Shown one piece after another: positions 42,469 to 53,303 of a stretch of 64,000 nucleotides of DNA. The stretch's first letter is position 1; the number at the start of each line of letters is the position of its first letter. Source of the DNA: an uncultured Clostridia bacterium (GTDB lineage Bacteria; Bacillota; Clostridia; TANB77; CAG-508); assembly GCA_949443285.1 (NCBI GenBank), contig CASSLW010000007.1:1-64000 (forward strand), read 5' to 3'. The position numbers and the translations under genes are program-made. Below the pieces are notes generated by a model. The model searched no databases. It was given only the letters and a program-made list of their open reading frames with translations, and had not been told where the DNA came from.

Positions 42469-43326
42469 TTGGATTATCTGAAATATCAAAATCCCAATTG
42501 TTTGAATAACAAACAAATTTAAAATATTAGAAGTAAACAAATTATTGGTAGCTTCAACAACTCCCAAAAGTTCGTTATTCTTTTGTTTTTTATAATGCTT
42601 CTGCGATTCAAAAAAAGTAATAAGCTCTGGAATACTCGTAATAAATCCAAGTAACACACCTATAACCCCTTGTGAAATATTAAAACTGTTACAAAGCTGT
42701 TCCAAATTATTTCCTAAAAGCTCACTTACAATAAACAACAGAATTCCTGTAATGATTAAATATGTTACATACTTGGTGATTTTCTTTTTGTTTCCTCTTT
42801 CCCACTTAGCCTCCTTTTCTATATTTTTCTCTAATCTATCATCTTCATTCTTTAAATAAAGTTTGTGGACATTATTATTTAGAAATCTAAATAAAGCATA
42901 AAGTATGATAAATAATGGAACAATCGCAATATTCATTTCTATATTAAACTTTAATAAGATAATTGGCAAAATTATAGTTAGCAAAACCAAAATTAAGTCA
43001 ACTTTTATTGCTTTATTTCTGAATGTTTTTTGATTTTTATTTAAAAATATTGCAAATGTATATTGAATTAAATTTATTATGTTAGAGCTAAGTACGTTTA
43101 TACTGCTTGCAGACATAAGTCCACTAAAACTTGCTGTTGTAATTGTTAACAATTCTGGCGCAGATGTTGCGTACCCTGCAATATCTCCTACTGTCTTTGG
43201 CTTTAGATTTAGTGCTTCTGCTAGCTTTCTTAGTGTTGTAACTAAAATATATTTAGCAATAACGACGATTAGTGCTGAATATATAATAAATTTCAAAAAT
43301 TCAATAATTAGTTCTTCCAATTCCAT
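42466..43326 (-). CDS. CaCA-family sodium/calcium exchanger-like membrane protein
   Basis: two repeats: AGYATSAPELLTITTASFSG and LGFITSIPELITFFES. Confidence 0.75.
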   Translation of the reverse strand: MELEELIIEFLKFIIYSALIVVIAKYILVTTLRKLAEALNLKPKTVGDIAGYATSAPELLTITTASFSGLMSASSINVLSSNIINLIQYTFAIFLNKNQKTFRNKAIKVDLILVLLTIILPIILLKFNIEMNIAIVPLFIILYALFRFLNNNVHKLYLKNEDDRLEKNIEKEAKWERGNKKKITKYVTYLIITGILLFIVSELLGNNLEQLCNSFNISQGVIGVLLGFITSIPELITFFESQKHYKKQKNNELLGVVEATNNLFTSNILNLFVIQTIGILIFQIIQ

Positions 43327-43516
43327 ACTCCCCTTTATTTTTCAACTTTTATAAATCTCCCAACTGATGTTTTTTTGCTCCGTCCCCAAATACATCATTT
43401 TTTATTATTTTGTCCAATTTGTTGCCAATTATTAGAAAATATAGTATAATTGGCATAATTAATTACAAAATGTCCAAAAGAGAAACGTCCCCATTGGGCA
43501 TCACAAGGAGGTAAAT

Positions 43517-44803
43517 ATGATAGATATCAAATTTTTAAGAGAACATACAGATGTTGTAAAAGAGAATATTAAAAGGAAGTTCCAAGACCATAAGCTTGTT
43601 TTGGTTGATGAAGTTCTTGATTTAGATGTTAAGAATAGAGAAGCTAAGCTTAATGGTGATAATTTAAGAGCTGAGAGAAAGTCTTTAAGTAATCAAATTG
43701 GTGGTCTTATGAAGGCTGGTAATAAAGATGAAGCTGAAAAGGTTAAGTTACAAGTTAATGAAATAAATACTAAGTTGGAAGAAAACGAAAAATTGGAGAC
43801 TGAGTATTCAGAAGCTATAAAAGCTAGAATGATGAAAATTCCAAATATTATGCATGAGTCTGTTCCAATCGGTAAAGATGATAGCGAAAATGTTGAAATT
43901 CAAAAGTTCGGAGAACCTGTTGTTCCAGATTATGAAATTCCTTATCATGGTGAAATCATGGAAGCTTTAGGCGGACTTGATTTAGATAGTGCAAGAAGAG
44001 TTGCTGGAAATGGTTTTTATTATATGTTAGGTGATGTTGCAAGATTGCATTCAGCTGTTCTTACATATGCAAGAGATTTTATGATTGGTAAAGGCTTTAC
44101 TTATTGCATACCACCTTATATGATTAGAAGTGATGTTGTTACAGGTGTTATGAGTTTTGAAGAGATGGATGCTATGATGTACAAAATTGAAGGTGAAGAT
44201 TTGTATTTGATTGGTACAAGTGAGCATTCTATGATAGGAAAATTCAAAGGTCAAATCTTGAATAAATCTGAAATGCCATATACTATGACATCATATTCAC
44301 CTTGTTTTAGAAAAGAAAAAGGTGCACATGGAATTGAAGAACGTGGCGTTTATAGAATACATCAATTTGAAAAACAAGAAATGATTGTAGTTTGCGAACC
44401 TGAAGATAGCTGGAATTGGTATGACAAAATGTGGTCATATACAGTTGAATTTTTCAGAAGCATGAACATTCCTGTAAGAACTCTTGAATGTTGTTCTGGA
44501 GATTTAGCAGACTTAAAAGCAAAATCATGTGACGTAGAAGCTTGGAGCCCACGTCAAAAGAAATATTTCGAAGTTGGTAGCTGTTCAAATTTAACAGATG
44601 CACAAGCTCGTAGACTTGGAATTAGAATTAAAGGTGAAAACGGAAACTATTTTGCACACACTTTGAATAACACAGTAGTTGCCCCACCTCGTATGCTTAT
44701 TTCAATAATGGAAAATAATTATCAACCTGACGGAAGCGTTGTTATTCCAGAAGTTTTAAGACCATATATGGGTGGACTTGAAAAAATTATGCCTAAAAAT
44801 TAA
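43517..44803 (+). CDS. serS: seryl-tRNA synthetase
   Basis: MIDIKFLREHTDVVKENIKRK; class II motifs. Confidence 0.97.
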   Translation: MIDIKFLREHTDVVKENIKRKFQDHKLVLVDEVLDLDVKNREAKLNGDNLRAERKSLSNQIGGLMKAGNKDEAEKVKLQVNEINTKLEENEKLETEYSEAIKARMMKIPNIMHESVPIGKDDSENVEIQKFGEPVVPDYEIPYHGEIMEALGGLDLDSARRVAGNGFYYMLGDVARLHSAVLTYARDFMIGKGFTYCIPPYMIRSDVVTGVMSFEEMDAMMYKIEGEDLYLIGTSEHSMIGKFKGQILNKSEMPYTMTSYSPCFRKEKGAHGIEERGVYRIHQFEKQEMIVVCEPEDSWNWYDKMWSYTVEFFRSMNIPVRTLECCSGDLADLKAKSCDVEAWSPRQKKYFEVGSCSNLTDAQARRLGIRIKGENGNYFAHTLNNTVVAPPRMLISIMENNYQPDGSVVIPEVLRPYMGGLEKIMPKN

Positions 44804-44889
44804 GGAGTGTCCCCAGTGGCAAAAAATTGCCAACAGGGACGGAGGAAAATGGCAAAAAATTGCCAAAAAGGTCCGTCCCCAATGGCAAT
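44804..44889. repeat. family A palindromic repeat
   Basis: gtgtccccagtggcaaaaaattgccaacagggacgg...ggtccgtccccaatggca. Confidence 0.8.
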
Positions 44890-44903
44890 AAAGGAGAGAA
44901 AAA

Positions 44904-45488
44904 ATGTTAGTTAAAAATCCCAAATTTGAAATTTCAGCTGTTAGCCCTAAACAATATCCTAAGCAAGGATTACCGGAAATTGTTTTAGTTGGTAAGTCTA
45001 ATGTTGGAAAATCAAGTTTTGTAAATACTATGATAAATAGAAAAAAATTGGCTAGAACTAGTAGCGAGCCTGGAAAAACTAGACAGATTAACTTTTATAA
45101 TATTGATGAGACTTTTTATTTTGTTGATTTACCTGGTTATGGTTATAGCAAAATGTCTAAAAAGGAACAAGAACAAGTTGGTAAGTTTATTGAGGAGTAT
45201 TTGTTTAATAGAAAGGAAATTGCACTTATTATTTTCTTAGTTGATATTAGGCATAAACCTACTGATAATGATAAACTTATGTACAATTATGTTATTTCTT
45301 CTGGATTGCCTTTTATTATTCTTGCTAATAAGGCTGATAAAATCGCTATTACCAAGGTTGATGGCGCTGTTTCAGAGTTACAAAAACATATTAATCCAAT
45401 TGGAGATATTACAACTCTTCCTTTTTCTTCTGAGAGAAAGATTTATAAGGATGCTGTTTGGGATATCATTGATGAATATATTAAATAG
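44904..45488 (+). CDS. engB: ribosome biogenesis GTPase YsxC/EngB
   Basis: VGKSNVGKSSFVNTMINRKKLARTSSEPGKTRQINFY. Confidence 0.96.
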   Translation: MLVKNPKFEISAVSPKQYPKQGLPEIVLVGKSNVGKSSFVNTMINRKKLARTSSEPGKTRQINFYNIDETFYFVDLPGYGYSKMSKKEQEQVGKFIEEYLFNRKEIALIIFLVDIRHKPTDNDKLMYNYVISSGLPFIILANKADKIAITKVDGAVSELQKHINPIGDITTLPFSSERKIYKDAVWDIIDEYIK

Positions 45489-45545
45489 CTATATAAAAAG
45501 AGAGCATTACTTTTTACAGTAATTGCTCTCTTTTATTAATGCTTA

Positions 45546-45833
45546 TTAGCAACAACATTTATTTTTTCTATCTTTTCTTTTGTTACAGAATATTAAGATT
45601 AGTGTTAAAATTAACAATAGTCCCAATATTACTGCTAGAACAATGATAGCTGGTAATGCTGCAAGTATTGCTGCTGCAATAGCTGCACCTATTAATAGTC
45701 CAATGACTAAAGTAAATGCTGCAAGTAATATAACTGCTATAATTCCTAAGCAACTTCTTTTCTTTGGTTCTCTATCTTTTTTGTTTTCATAGCAATAAAT
45801 TGTTTCTTGTGGCTCCATATAAGTCACCTCCAA
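45546..45833 (-). CDS. small Ala/Ile-rich membrane protein
   Basis: two hydrophobic segments; SD ggaggtgact upstream. Confidence 0.55.
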   Translation of the reverse strand: MEVTYMEPQETIYCYENKKDREPKKRSCLGIIAVILLAAFTLVIGLLIGAAIAAAILAALPAIIVLAVILGLLLILTLILIFCNKRKDRKNKCCC

Positions 45834-45891
45834 TATAGTACCCTACTTGATACTATAATATATATTATGACATTTTTCGTTTATTTGTGAC

Positions 45892-46842
45892 TTATTTGTT
45901 TGTGATTTCTTCTAAATCTAGTAATTCTTGCCACCTAGCATCAACTTCTTTTTGGAATTCTTCTATCATCCACTCATTTCCTGGTTTAAACATATGTTTA
46001 AATCTTTTTTGTGGTCTTAAGAATTCTTCTACTGGTAATTTCTTTGCTGGTTTATAATTAATTTTATATTTTCCGTCTATTACTTCATATAAAGGCCAAT
46101 AACATGTTTCTACTGCCAATTTGTTGATTTGCATTAACATGTCTGTTGGATATCCCCAACCTCTTGGGCATGGTGCCATTACGTTTAGGAATGCTGGTCC
46201 TTCTGTATATATTGCTTTTTCTGCTTTTTCATATAGGTCTTTAAAGTTCATATATCCAACTGTTTGAGCAACATATGGTATATGATGTCCTACCATTATT
46301 TTTGCTAAGTCTTTTCTTGATTGCATTTTTCCAGGGATTACGGTTCCTGCTGGTGATGTTGTTGTGTCTGCGAATTTTGGTGTTGCTGATGAACGTTGTA
46401 TTCCTGTGTTCATATATGCACCATTATCGTAACATACGTATACCATGTCATGGCCACGTTCCATTGCTCCTGATAAGCTTTGTAATCCTATGTCATATGT
46501 TCCACCGTCTCCACCAAATGCGATAAATTTTGTTTCTCCGTCTTTTGGTAGTTTTCCTTGTTTTTTCATTGATTGATATGCAGCTTCTGCTCCTGATAGT
46601 GTTGCTCCTGCACATTCAAATGCTGTGTGTATAAATGAGTCAGTCCAAGCTGTGTATGGGTATATAAATGTTGATACTTCCATACATCCAGTTGCTCCTG
46701 CGACTACTGCGTGGTCTTCTGGTTTTAGTGCTCTCATTATCATTCTAGCTGCTGGTGGTGCCCCACATCCTGCACACATTCTATGTCCTGATGTAAATCT
46801 TGATGGTTTATTTGCTACTACTTCTTTTACATTATAAGGCAT
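45892..46842 (-). CDS. porB: 2-oxoacid (pyruvate):ferredoxin oxidoreductase beta subunit
   Basis: GHRMCAGCGAPPAARM; GGDGGTYDIGLQSLSGAMERGHD. Confidence 0.9.
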   Translation of the reverse strand: MPYNVKEVVANKPSRFTSGHRMCAGCGAPPAARMIMRALKPEDHAVVAGATGCMEVSTFIYPYTAWTDSFIHTAFECAGATLSGAEAAYQSMKKQGKLPKDGETKFIAFGGDGGTYDIGLQSLSGAMERGHDMVYVCYDNGAYMNTGIQRSSATPKFADTTTSPAGTVIPGKMQSRKDLAKIMVGHHIPYVAQTVGYMNFKDLYEKAEKAIYTEGPAFLNVMAPCPRGWGYPTDMLMQINKLAVETCYWPLYEVIDGKYKINYKPAKKLPVEEFLRPQKRFKHMFKPGNEWMIEEFQKEVDARWQELLDLEEITNK

Positions 46843-46843
46843 A

Positions 46844-48034
46844 TTATTTAGCCTCCTTTCTTAGTCCGAAATAGCGATAAGGATTTTCTACTTTTCCTGT
46901 TTTTGCAATTTCGCTTAAATCGTTGTAAACTCCTTCGATGTCATCTGCTTTTGTATCTCTACCACCAATTCCATATACATAGTTTACTGCTGGTACATAT
47001 TTTTCTTTTACATACATAGCTGATGTTACATCTTCAAATAATGCTCCACCTGCTGCATTTAAAGAATCTGCTTTGTCTAATATTGCAACAGCTTTTAAAT
47101 GTGATAAAGCATCTGCGATTTCATCTACTGGGAAAGGTCTATATACACGAACTTTTAAAAGTCCTGCTTTTATTCCTTGTTCTCTTAATTTGTCAACTAC
47201 ATATTTTGTAGTTCCTGCTGTTGAATTCATACAAACAATTGCAATTTCAGCATCATCTAATTTATATTCTTCAAACAATCCATATTTTCTACCTGTCATT
47301 TTTTCAAATTCTTCTGATACTTCTAATATTACTTTTTTAGCATTTTTCATTGCTTCTGCTTGTTGTGCTTTATGCTCAAATAAATAAGCTTGTAGGTCTA
47401 ATGGTCCTACTGCAATTGGTTCTTCTCTATTTAGCAAATAGTGTTCTGGTTGATATTTTCCAACGAATTCTTTTACTTTTTCGTCTTCTTCTAGTTCTAT
47501 ATTTTCAATAGAGTGTGATGTTATAAATCCGTCTTGGCATATCATTAATGGTAGCATAACATCTTTGTGTTCTGCTATTCTATGTGCCATAAGTGTGTTG
47601 TCATATGCTTCTTGGTTGTTTTCTGAAAATAGCATAATCCAACCTGCGTCTCTTACTCCCATTGCATCTGAATGGTCATTGTGTATGTTTAGTGGTCCTG
47701 ATACTGCTCTGTTTACTAATGATAGTACTATTGGTAGTCTTAAACTTGAAGCTATGTAAATCATTTCCCACATTAGTGACAATCCGTTTGCTGATGTTGC
47801 TGTCATTGCTCTTGCTCCTGCTGCTTGAGCCCCAATACAAGCTGACATTGCGCTGTGTTCACTTTCAACTGCAACAAATTCTGTATCTACTGTTCCATTT
47901 GCTACAAATGTTGAAAAGTATTGTGGTATTTCTGTTGAAGGTGTGATAGGAAATGCAGCTACTACGTCTGGATTGATTTGTTTCATGGCTATTGCTGCTG
48001 CTTCGTTACCACTTAATCTTTCTCTTATACTCAT
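46844..48034 (-). CDS. porA: 2-oxoacid (pyruvate):ferredoxin oxidoreductase alpha subunit
   Basis: GNEAAAIAMKQINPDVVAAFPITPSTEIP. Confidence 0.9.
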   Translation of the reverse strand: MSIRERLSGNEAAAIAMKQINPDVVAAFPITPSTEIPQYFSTFVANGTVDTEFVAVESEHSAMSACIGAQAAGARAMTATSANGLSLMWEMIYIASSLRLPIVLSLVNRAVSGPLNIHNDHSDAMGVRDAGWIMLFSENNQEAYDNTLMAHRIAEHKDVMLPLMICQDGFITSHSIENIELEEDEKVKEFVGKYQPEHYLLNREEPIAVGPLDLQAYLFEHKAQQAEAMKNAKKVILEVSEEFEKMTGRKYGLFEEYKLDDAEIAIVCMNSTAGTTKYVVDKLREQGIKAGLLKVRVYRPFPVDEIADALSHLKAVAILDKADSLNAAGGALFEDVTSAMYVKEKYVPAVNYVYGIGGRDTKADDIEGVYNDLSEIAKTGKVENPYRYFGLRKEAK

Positions 48035-48129
48035 AATTTTTCTTCCTTTCTAATTTTTTCGTTCTCTACTTCCGTCTTTATATCTAACTTTGGTTTTATC
48101 GCCAATTTTTAATTTTAATTATCCGAAAA

Positions 48130-48414
48130 TTATTTCATTTCGATTGCTCCAAATGGGCAAGTTTTAGCACAAACGCCACATCCTTTGCAATAATCGTAAT
48201 TAAAATCTTCTCTTTTACAATCTTTATTAACTGGAATTGCATCATCTGGGCAAACTGGGAAACATAGTCCACATTGTTTACACTTTTCGCTTAAAAATAT
48301 AGGTTTTACGCTTCTCCAATCTCCTGTTTTGAATTCTCTAGCATTTCCAGCTTCGTATATATCTCCACCTGATGTCATTTTTTCCATTGGTGTGTTTGCA
48401 TTTATAGTTGTCAT
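48130..48414 (-). CDS. porD: 2-oxoacid:ferredoxin oxidoreductase delta subunit (2x[4Fe-4S])
   Basis: CKQCGLCFPVCPDDAI; CKGCGVCAKTCPFGAI. Confidence 0.9.
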   Translation of the reverse strand: MTTINANTPMEKMTSGGDIYEAGNAREFKTGDWRSVKPIFLSEKCKQCGLCFPVCPDDAIPVNKDCKREDFNYDYCKGCGVCAKTCPFGAIEMK

Positions 48415-48989
48415 ATCTTTTTAACCTCCTTTAATGCCATTTCTAAAGCTTTCATATTTCCTTCTATAACTTCTGGTTTTTTAGCAAATTTATGCTTGAA
48501 TGAACCTTTCATATCTTCTAATAGTTCTTCATCTGTCATAATTTTGCTTACTTTTACAATTGCTGCAAGCATTGGTGTATTTGGAAAATATTTTCCAAGT
48601 GCTTCTTCTGATATCTTTCTTGCATCAATTGTGTAAACTTCTCCTTTATATCCTTTTAAAACTTCTTTTAAATATTCTGCTGATTTTGTTGTGTTTATTA
48701 CAATTGCTCCTGTTTCCTTTAATCCAGCTGTTACATCAACTGATTCTAAAAGTGAATCGTCTACAACTACTACATAGTCTGGTTCATATATGTTGCTGTG
48801 AATTGTAATAGGGCTACTGCTAATTCTGTTGTAGGCTGTTATTGGCGCTCCCATTCTTTCTGGCCCATATTCTGGGAAACCTTGAATGTATTTTCCTGTG
48901 TTGAATGCTGCGTCTGCTAGTAATAGTGATGCTGTTTTTGCTCCTTGACCGCCTCTTCCATGCCATCTTATTTCTATTAAGTTTTCCAT
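48411..48989 (-). CDS. porG: 2-oxoacid:ferredoxin oxidoreductase gamma subunit
   Basis: IRWHGRGGQGAKTASLLLADAAF. Confidence 0.92.
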   Translation of the reverse strand: MENLIEIRWHGRGGQGAKTASLLLADAAFNTGKYIQGFPEYGPERMGAPITAYNRISSSPITIHSNIYEPDYVVVVDDSLLESVDVTAGLKETGAIVINTTKSAEYLKEVLKGYKGEVYTIDARKISEEALGKYFPNTPMLAAIVKVSKIMTDEELLEDMKGSFKHKFAKKPEVIEGNMKALEMALKEVKKI

Positions 48990-49085
48990 TGTTTTTGTTG
49001 CCTCCTTTTTTATTTTTTACGAGTTTAGTATATGACTAAATCTGTTTAATGTCAAGCGAATTTTGTCAAACCTGACCGCCAAGTT

Positions 49086-49892
49086 TTAAACCTTTTTCAA
49101 AATCTTAGCCACTCCTTCTTCATCATTACTATCTGTAATATAATTTGCCTTTTTCTTCACTTCTGCTGTTGCATTTCCCATAGCTACTGAATTATCTGTC
49201 GTTTCAAACATTGATACATCATTTTCACCATCACCTATAACTACAATTTCGTTTTTCTCTATATTCAAATATTGACACAACTTTTTTATCGCGTTTCCTT
49301 TTGCTGTTCTTAAAGATGTTATATCACAATAATAATGGTTACTAGGTTTTAAATTGATGTCTTTTAATCTTTTCGATTCATTTTCTATTTTCACTCCAAC
49401 TAAATTATCTTTTAAATATTGTTTAAATTCTATCATCTTTTCAATATCTTTATTAGCCACCACACACTGAACTATCTTCTCTTTCTCAATAATATTATGA
49501 ATTTCTTCCTCTGTTTTAACATTGTCTTTTTCGTCTAGATAAAACATTTTATTCATAACTAATTCAAAATTATAATTAAAATTGATTTTATAATTATTTT
49601 TTTGTGAAAAATCAAAAATCTTATTTACAGCATCTTTATTAAGTGGTGTACTGTATATTTCTAAGTCTTTCTCTATATCATATACATCTGCTCCATTAGA
49701 AGAAATTATATATGGACTTGTACCTGCTAATTCTTGATATTCTCGTGTAATAGTTCTTGACCTTCCAGATGCCAAAACTACTTTTATTCCTTTTCCTATA
49801 CATTCTTTTATTGCTACTTTGGTATTTGTAGTAATTTCTCTTTTACTATTTAGTAAAGTGCCATCAATATCTATAAAAATTGCCTTTATCAT
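49086..49892 (-). CDS. Cof-type HAD hydrolase
   Basis: IFIDIDGTLLNSKREI; VIGDGENDVSMFE. Confidence 0.92.
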   Translation of the reverse strand: MIKAIFIDIDGTLLNSKREITTNTKVAIKECIGKGIKVVLASGRSRTITREYQELAGTSPYIISSNGADVYDIEKDLEIYSTPLNKDAVNKIFDFSQKNNYKINFNYNFELVMNKMFYLDEKDNVKTEEEIHNIIEKEKIVQCVVANKDIEKMIEFKQYLKDNLVGVKIENESKRLKDINLKPSNHYYCDITSLRTAKGNAIKKLCQYLNIEKNEIVVIGDGENDVSMFETTDNSVAMGNATAEVKKKANYITDSNDEEGVAKILKKV

Positions 49893-52270
49893 TTTTCTAC
49901 TCCTATATATCTTTTCAAAAATTCACATTCTTCAAATTCTAAATTATTTTTTGCAATTTGTATTAATTGTTCAACCATTTCCTTGGTATATTTGCTACTT
50001 TTCTTTTCATAAAATTTCTTTAATGGTTTTTGCAAATCCATCATTACTTTTGTAGCCTTGTTTACATTTTGCTCTTTTAATAATTTATCCATTTTCGTCA
50101 TTTGGTTTTCATATATTACTTTTCCTACTTTTGTCTCTTTTATTTGCTCTAGTGTATTTTCCGCTGTTATATCTTGCAAATCTATATCTCTTTTTGGAAT
50201 TTTAGTTCCAAGTAATTGTTCAAATTCAATATCTGTAACTTTCTGAATATCACCTTTTTTATACACTTCTGAATATTCCTTGCAGATATTTTTATCATTT
50301 GATTTTATATTAATTTTTTGTTTTAATACAATATCTTCACTAGATTTACCAACTAAAATATTGTATTCCCCTTCTTCAATTGACCATTTTTTTGTTTCAA
50401 TATTATAGTACTCAAATGCTTCTTTTGGTAAAACAATATTTACTATTTTTTCTTCTCCTGGTTCTAATTCTAGTTTTTCAAAGGCTTTTAACTCTTTTGT
50501 TGGTTTAAAGATAGTTGGCTTCTCTTGCCCAATATAAATTTGCGCAATTTCTTTTCCCTTTACGTTACCAACATTTTTTATTGTAAAAGACAATTTAATG
50601 TTTCCGTCTTCTTCAACTTTGAAATTTGAATATTCAAACTTTGTATAACTTATTCCATATCCAAATGGATATAATACCTTAACTTTATTTGTATCATAAT
50701 ATCTATATCCCACGAATATTGATTCTTGATATTCTACACTTACTTCTGTTCCTGGATAGTTTTTATAACATGGTGTATCTTCTATTTTTAGTGGATATGT
50801 TTCTGCTAGTTTGCCACTTGGATTAGTCTTTCCAATTAAACAATTTACCATTGCTTTTGCTCCTGCTTCACCTCCTAGATATCCTGTAATGATTGCTTTT
50901 ACATCATCTTTCCATGGCATTGTTATTGGTGAACCATTTGAAAGTGATACCACTATGTTTTTGTTGTATTTACTTATTTCCTTTATTAGTTTATTTTGAT
51001 TTTGTGGCAAATCTAAAGTTGTTCTGTCCATTCCTTCTGACTCATAATTTTCAGTTAGTCCTGCAAAAATGACTACAATGTCATTTTCTTTAGATATTTT
51101 TATGGCTTCTTTTATTAATTTTTCGTCTTCTTCTGTCTCAATTCTTCCATATCCTTTTGCATAACTAATATCAAATCCTTCTTCCAAAAAACAGTTAAAT
51201 GCATTTTCTAATTGGTATGGATTAATTGTTGAGCTTCCTGTTCCTTGATATCTTGGCGTTTTTGCTATATCTCCAATTACTGCTATTTTTCTATTTTTTA
51301 GTGGTAATATGTTATTGTCATTTTTTAATAATACCACTGCTTCTTCTGCCATTTCTAAAGCTATTTGATGATGTTGTTTTCTATCATAATCTTGTAATTG
51401 TTTACTTTCATTTACTTTAAATGCTATTTGTAATATTTTCTCTACTATCTCATCTAAATATTGCTCTTGAATTTCACCACTTTTTACCGCTTCTATAATC
51501 TCTTTTTTCCCATTTCCTCTTCCGCCAGGCATTTCTAACTGGTTTCCAGCTAAAATACCTTTTACTCTATCATTGTTTGCTCCCCAATCTGTGATAACAA
51601 TTCCTTGGAAATTCCATTCTTTTCTTAAGATGTCTAATAGTTTTTTGTTTTCCGAACAATAAGTCCCATTTAACTTGTTATATGCACTCATAATTGAATA
51701 CGGTTTTGCTTCTTTTACTATCATTTCAAATGCTTTTAGATAAATTTCTCTTAAAGCCCTTTCGTCAATTACTGCGTTTATTGTTCTTCTCCTATTTTCT
51801 TGATTATTAACGGCAAAATGTTTTACACAAGCTCCAACATTGTTTTCTTGTAGTCCTTTTACATATTCTGTTCCCATTATCCCAGTTAAATATGGATCTT
51901 CTGAAAAGTATTCAAAATTTCTTCCACATAATGGACTTCTTTTTATATTAATTGCAGGCCCTAATACAATGTTTACGCCTTGATATATTGCTTCTTCTCC
52001 AAGCATTTTTCCTAGTTTATATGCTGTTTTTTTATCCCAAGTATTTCCTATTGTTGATGATGCTGGAAAACAGGTTGATATTTCACTTTCATTAATTCCT
52101 AAATTATCTGCTTTAGATTTCTGAACTCTTAATCCATGTGGTCCGTCTGACATTGTTATTTCTGGTATGTTTAGTCTTTTTATATCTTTGCTATGCCAGT
52201 AATCTTTTCCTACACATAGACTTGCTTTTTCTTCTAGTGTCATTTTATTTATTAGTTCTTTATATTTCAT
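49889..52270 (-). CDS. glycoside hydrolase family 3 beta-glucosidase
   Basis: MSDGPHGLR; CVKHFAVNNQE; VITDWGANNDR; fibronectin III-like C-terminus. Confidence 0.93.
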   Translation of the reverse strand: MKYKELINKMTLEEKASLCVGKDYWHSKDIKRLNIPEITMSDGPHGLRVQKSKADNLGINESEISTCFPASSTIGNTWDKKTAYKLGKMLGEEAIYQGVNIVLGPAINIKRSPLCGRNFEYFSEDPYLTGIMGTEYVKGLQENNVGACVKHFAVNNQENRRRTINAVIDERALREIYLKAFEMIVKEAKPYSIMSAYNKLNGTYCSENKKLLDILRKEWNFQGIVITDWGANNDRVKGILAGNQLEMPGGRGNGKKEIIEAVKSGEIQEQYLDEIVEKILQIAFKVNESKQLQDYDRKQHHQIALEMAEEAVVLLKNDNNILPLKNRKIAVIGDIAKTPRYQGTGSSTINPYQLENAFNCFLEEGFDISYAKGYGRIETEEDEKLIKEAIKISKENDIVVIFAGLTENYESEGMDRTTLDLPQNQNKLIKEISKYNKNIVVSLSNGSPITMPWKDDVKAIITGYLGGEAGAKAMVNCLIGKTNPSGKLAETYPLKIEDTPCYKNYPGTEVSVEYQESIFVGYRYYDTNKVKVLYPFGYGISYTKFEYSNFKVEEDGNIKLSFTIKNVGNVKGKEIAQIYIGQEKPTIFKPTKELKAFEKLELEPGEEKIVNIVLPKEAFEYYNIETKKWSIEEGEYNILVGKSSEDIVLKQKINIKSNDKNICKEYSEVYKKGDIQKVTDIEFEQLLGTKIPKRDIDLQDITAENTLEQIKETKVGKVIYENQMTKMDKLLKEQNVNKATKVMMDLQKPLKKFYEKKSSKYTKEMVEQLIQIAKNNLEFEECEFLKRYIGVEK

Positions 52271-52365
52271 ATTCGTTCTCCTTATTTTTGTAAGTATTTT
52301 ATATCATATTTAGGAATTTAGTTCAATTCTTTACTTCTTTTTTCAATAGCAAAAAGAAGCATAAA

Positions 52366-53235
52366 TTAAATGCTTCTTTTTATTTTGTCATACACATCTT
52401 TTATTACATTATATCTTTGTCTAATAATCTTTTTATAGAACTCTTTTCTTGTGTCTGACATACACTCTATTCCATCAATAAAATTTTCAATTTCATCTAA
52501 ATTAATATTATTAAAAACTCTAAGTATAGCATTATTACACTCTTCATTTTTCATTTCTTTTATATATGACATATAATTGATTTTTTTACCATTTTCTTTT
52601 AAACAAGAATAACAATTTATAGCTAAATTCTTTACTTCCACATCGTTCAATTTCTCAATTTGTTTATCGTCTAACATAGGATTTAAACAAGAGCCACAAT
52701 CATATATTGGCGAAAATTTCACTCTACCATTTTTTATATTTAGCATAAATCCCCAATTCCCATTATGCCTGTCTGTATTTCCTATTATACTATCAACTAT
52801 AAACATATTCCAAAACATTTTCTTTGTTTCTTCTACATCTATTAAATTCTTGCTTTCTTCTATAACTTCCATTATATCAGATATTTCTGTTTCAACTTTT
52901 TTATCTGGATTTGAACTTAATGTTAAATTTTCAAATTCATATAAGCTTTCAATATCATTAGTAAAGTCTTCACATGCACATACTATTTTTTCTTTTTCAT
53001 TATATATATATGTACCTAATACTGTATTTTGTGTTCTGAAGCCTGCCATTTTGAATATATTGCTACCTACATATTCTGAAAATGCATTATTTATATATGA
53101 TACATTTCTATTTTTTTCCCTTATTGGGTCTGGAAATTTCACTAAATATTTCTTTCCATTATAAATTAGTGTTTTCTTTTTCTCTGAACCTTTGTAATTG
53201 TTAAATTCCTCATTACATTTCGTAAAATCTCTCAT
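52366..53235 (-). CDS. HipA/CtkA-like protein kinase domain protein
   Basis: DSIIGNTDRHNGNWGFML; SPIYDCGSCLNP. Confidence 0.75.
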   Translation of the reverse strand: MRDFTKCNEEFNNYKGSEKKKTLIYNGKKYLVKFPDPIREKNRNVSYINNAFSEYVGSNIFKMAGFRTQNTVLGTYIYNEKEKIVCACEDFTNDIESLYEFENLTLSSNPDKKVETEISDIMEVIEESKNLIDVEETKKMFWNMFIVDSIIGNTDRHNGNWGFMLNIKNGRVKFSPIYDCGSCLNPMLDDKQIEKLNDVEVKNLAINCYSCLKENGKKINYMSYIKEMKNEECNNAILRVFNNINLDEIENFIDGIECMSDTRKEFYKKIIRQRYNVIKDVYDKIKRSI

Positions 53236-53303
53236 TTCTTTTCTCCTATTTATTCTTATATAACAATAATACCATATTTATTCTTAATGTCAACTTCTGC
53301 TTT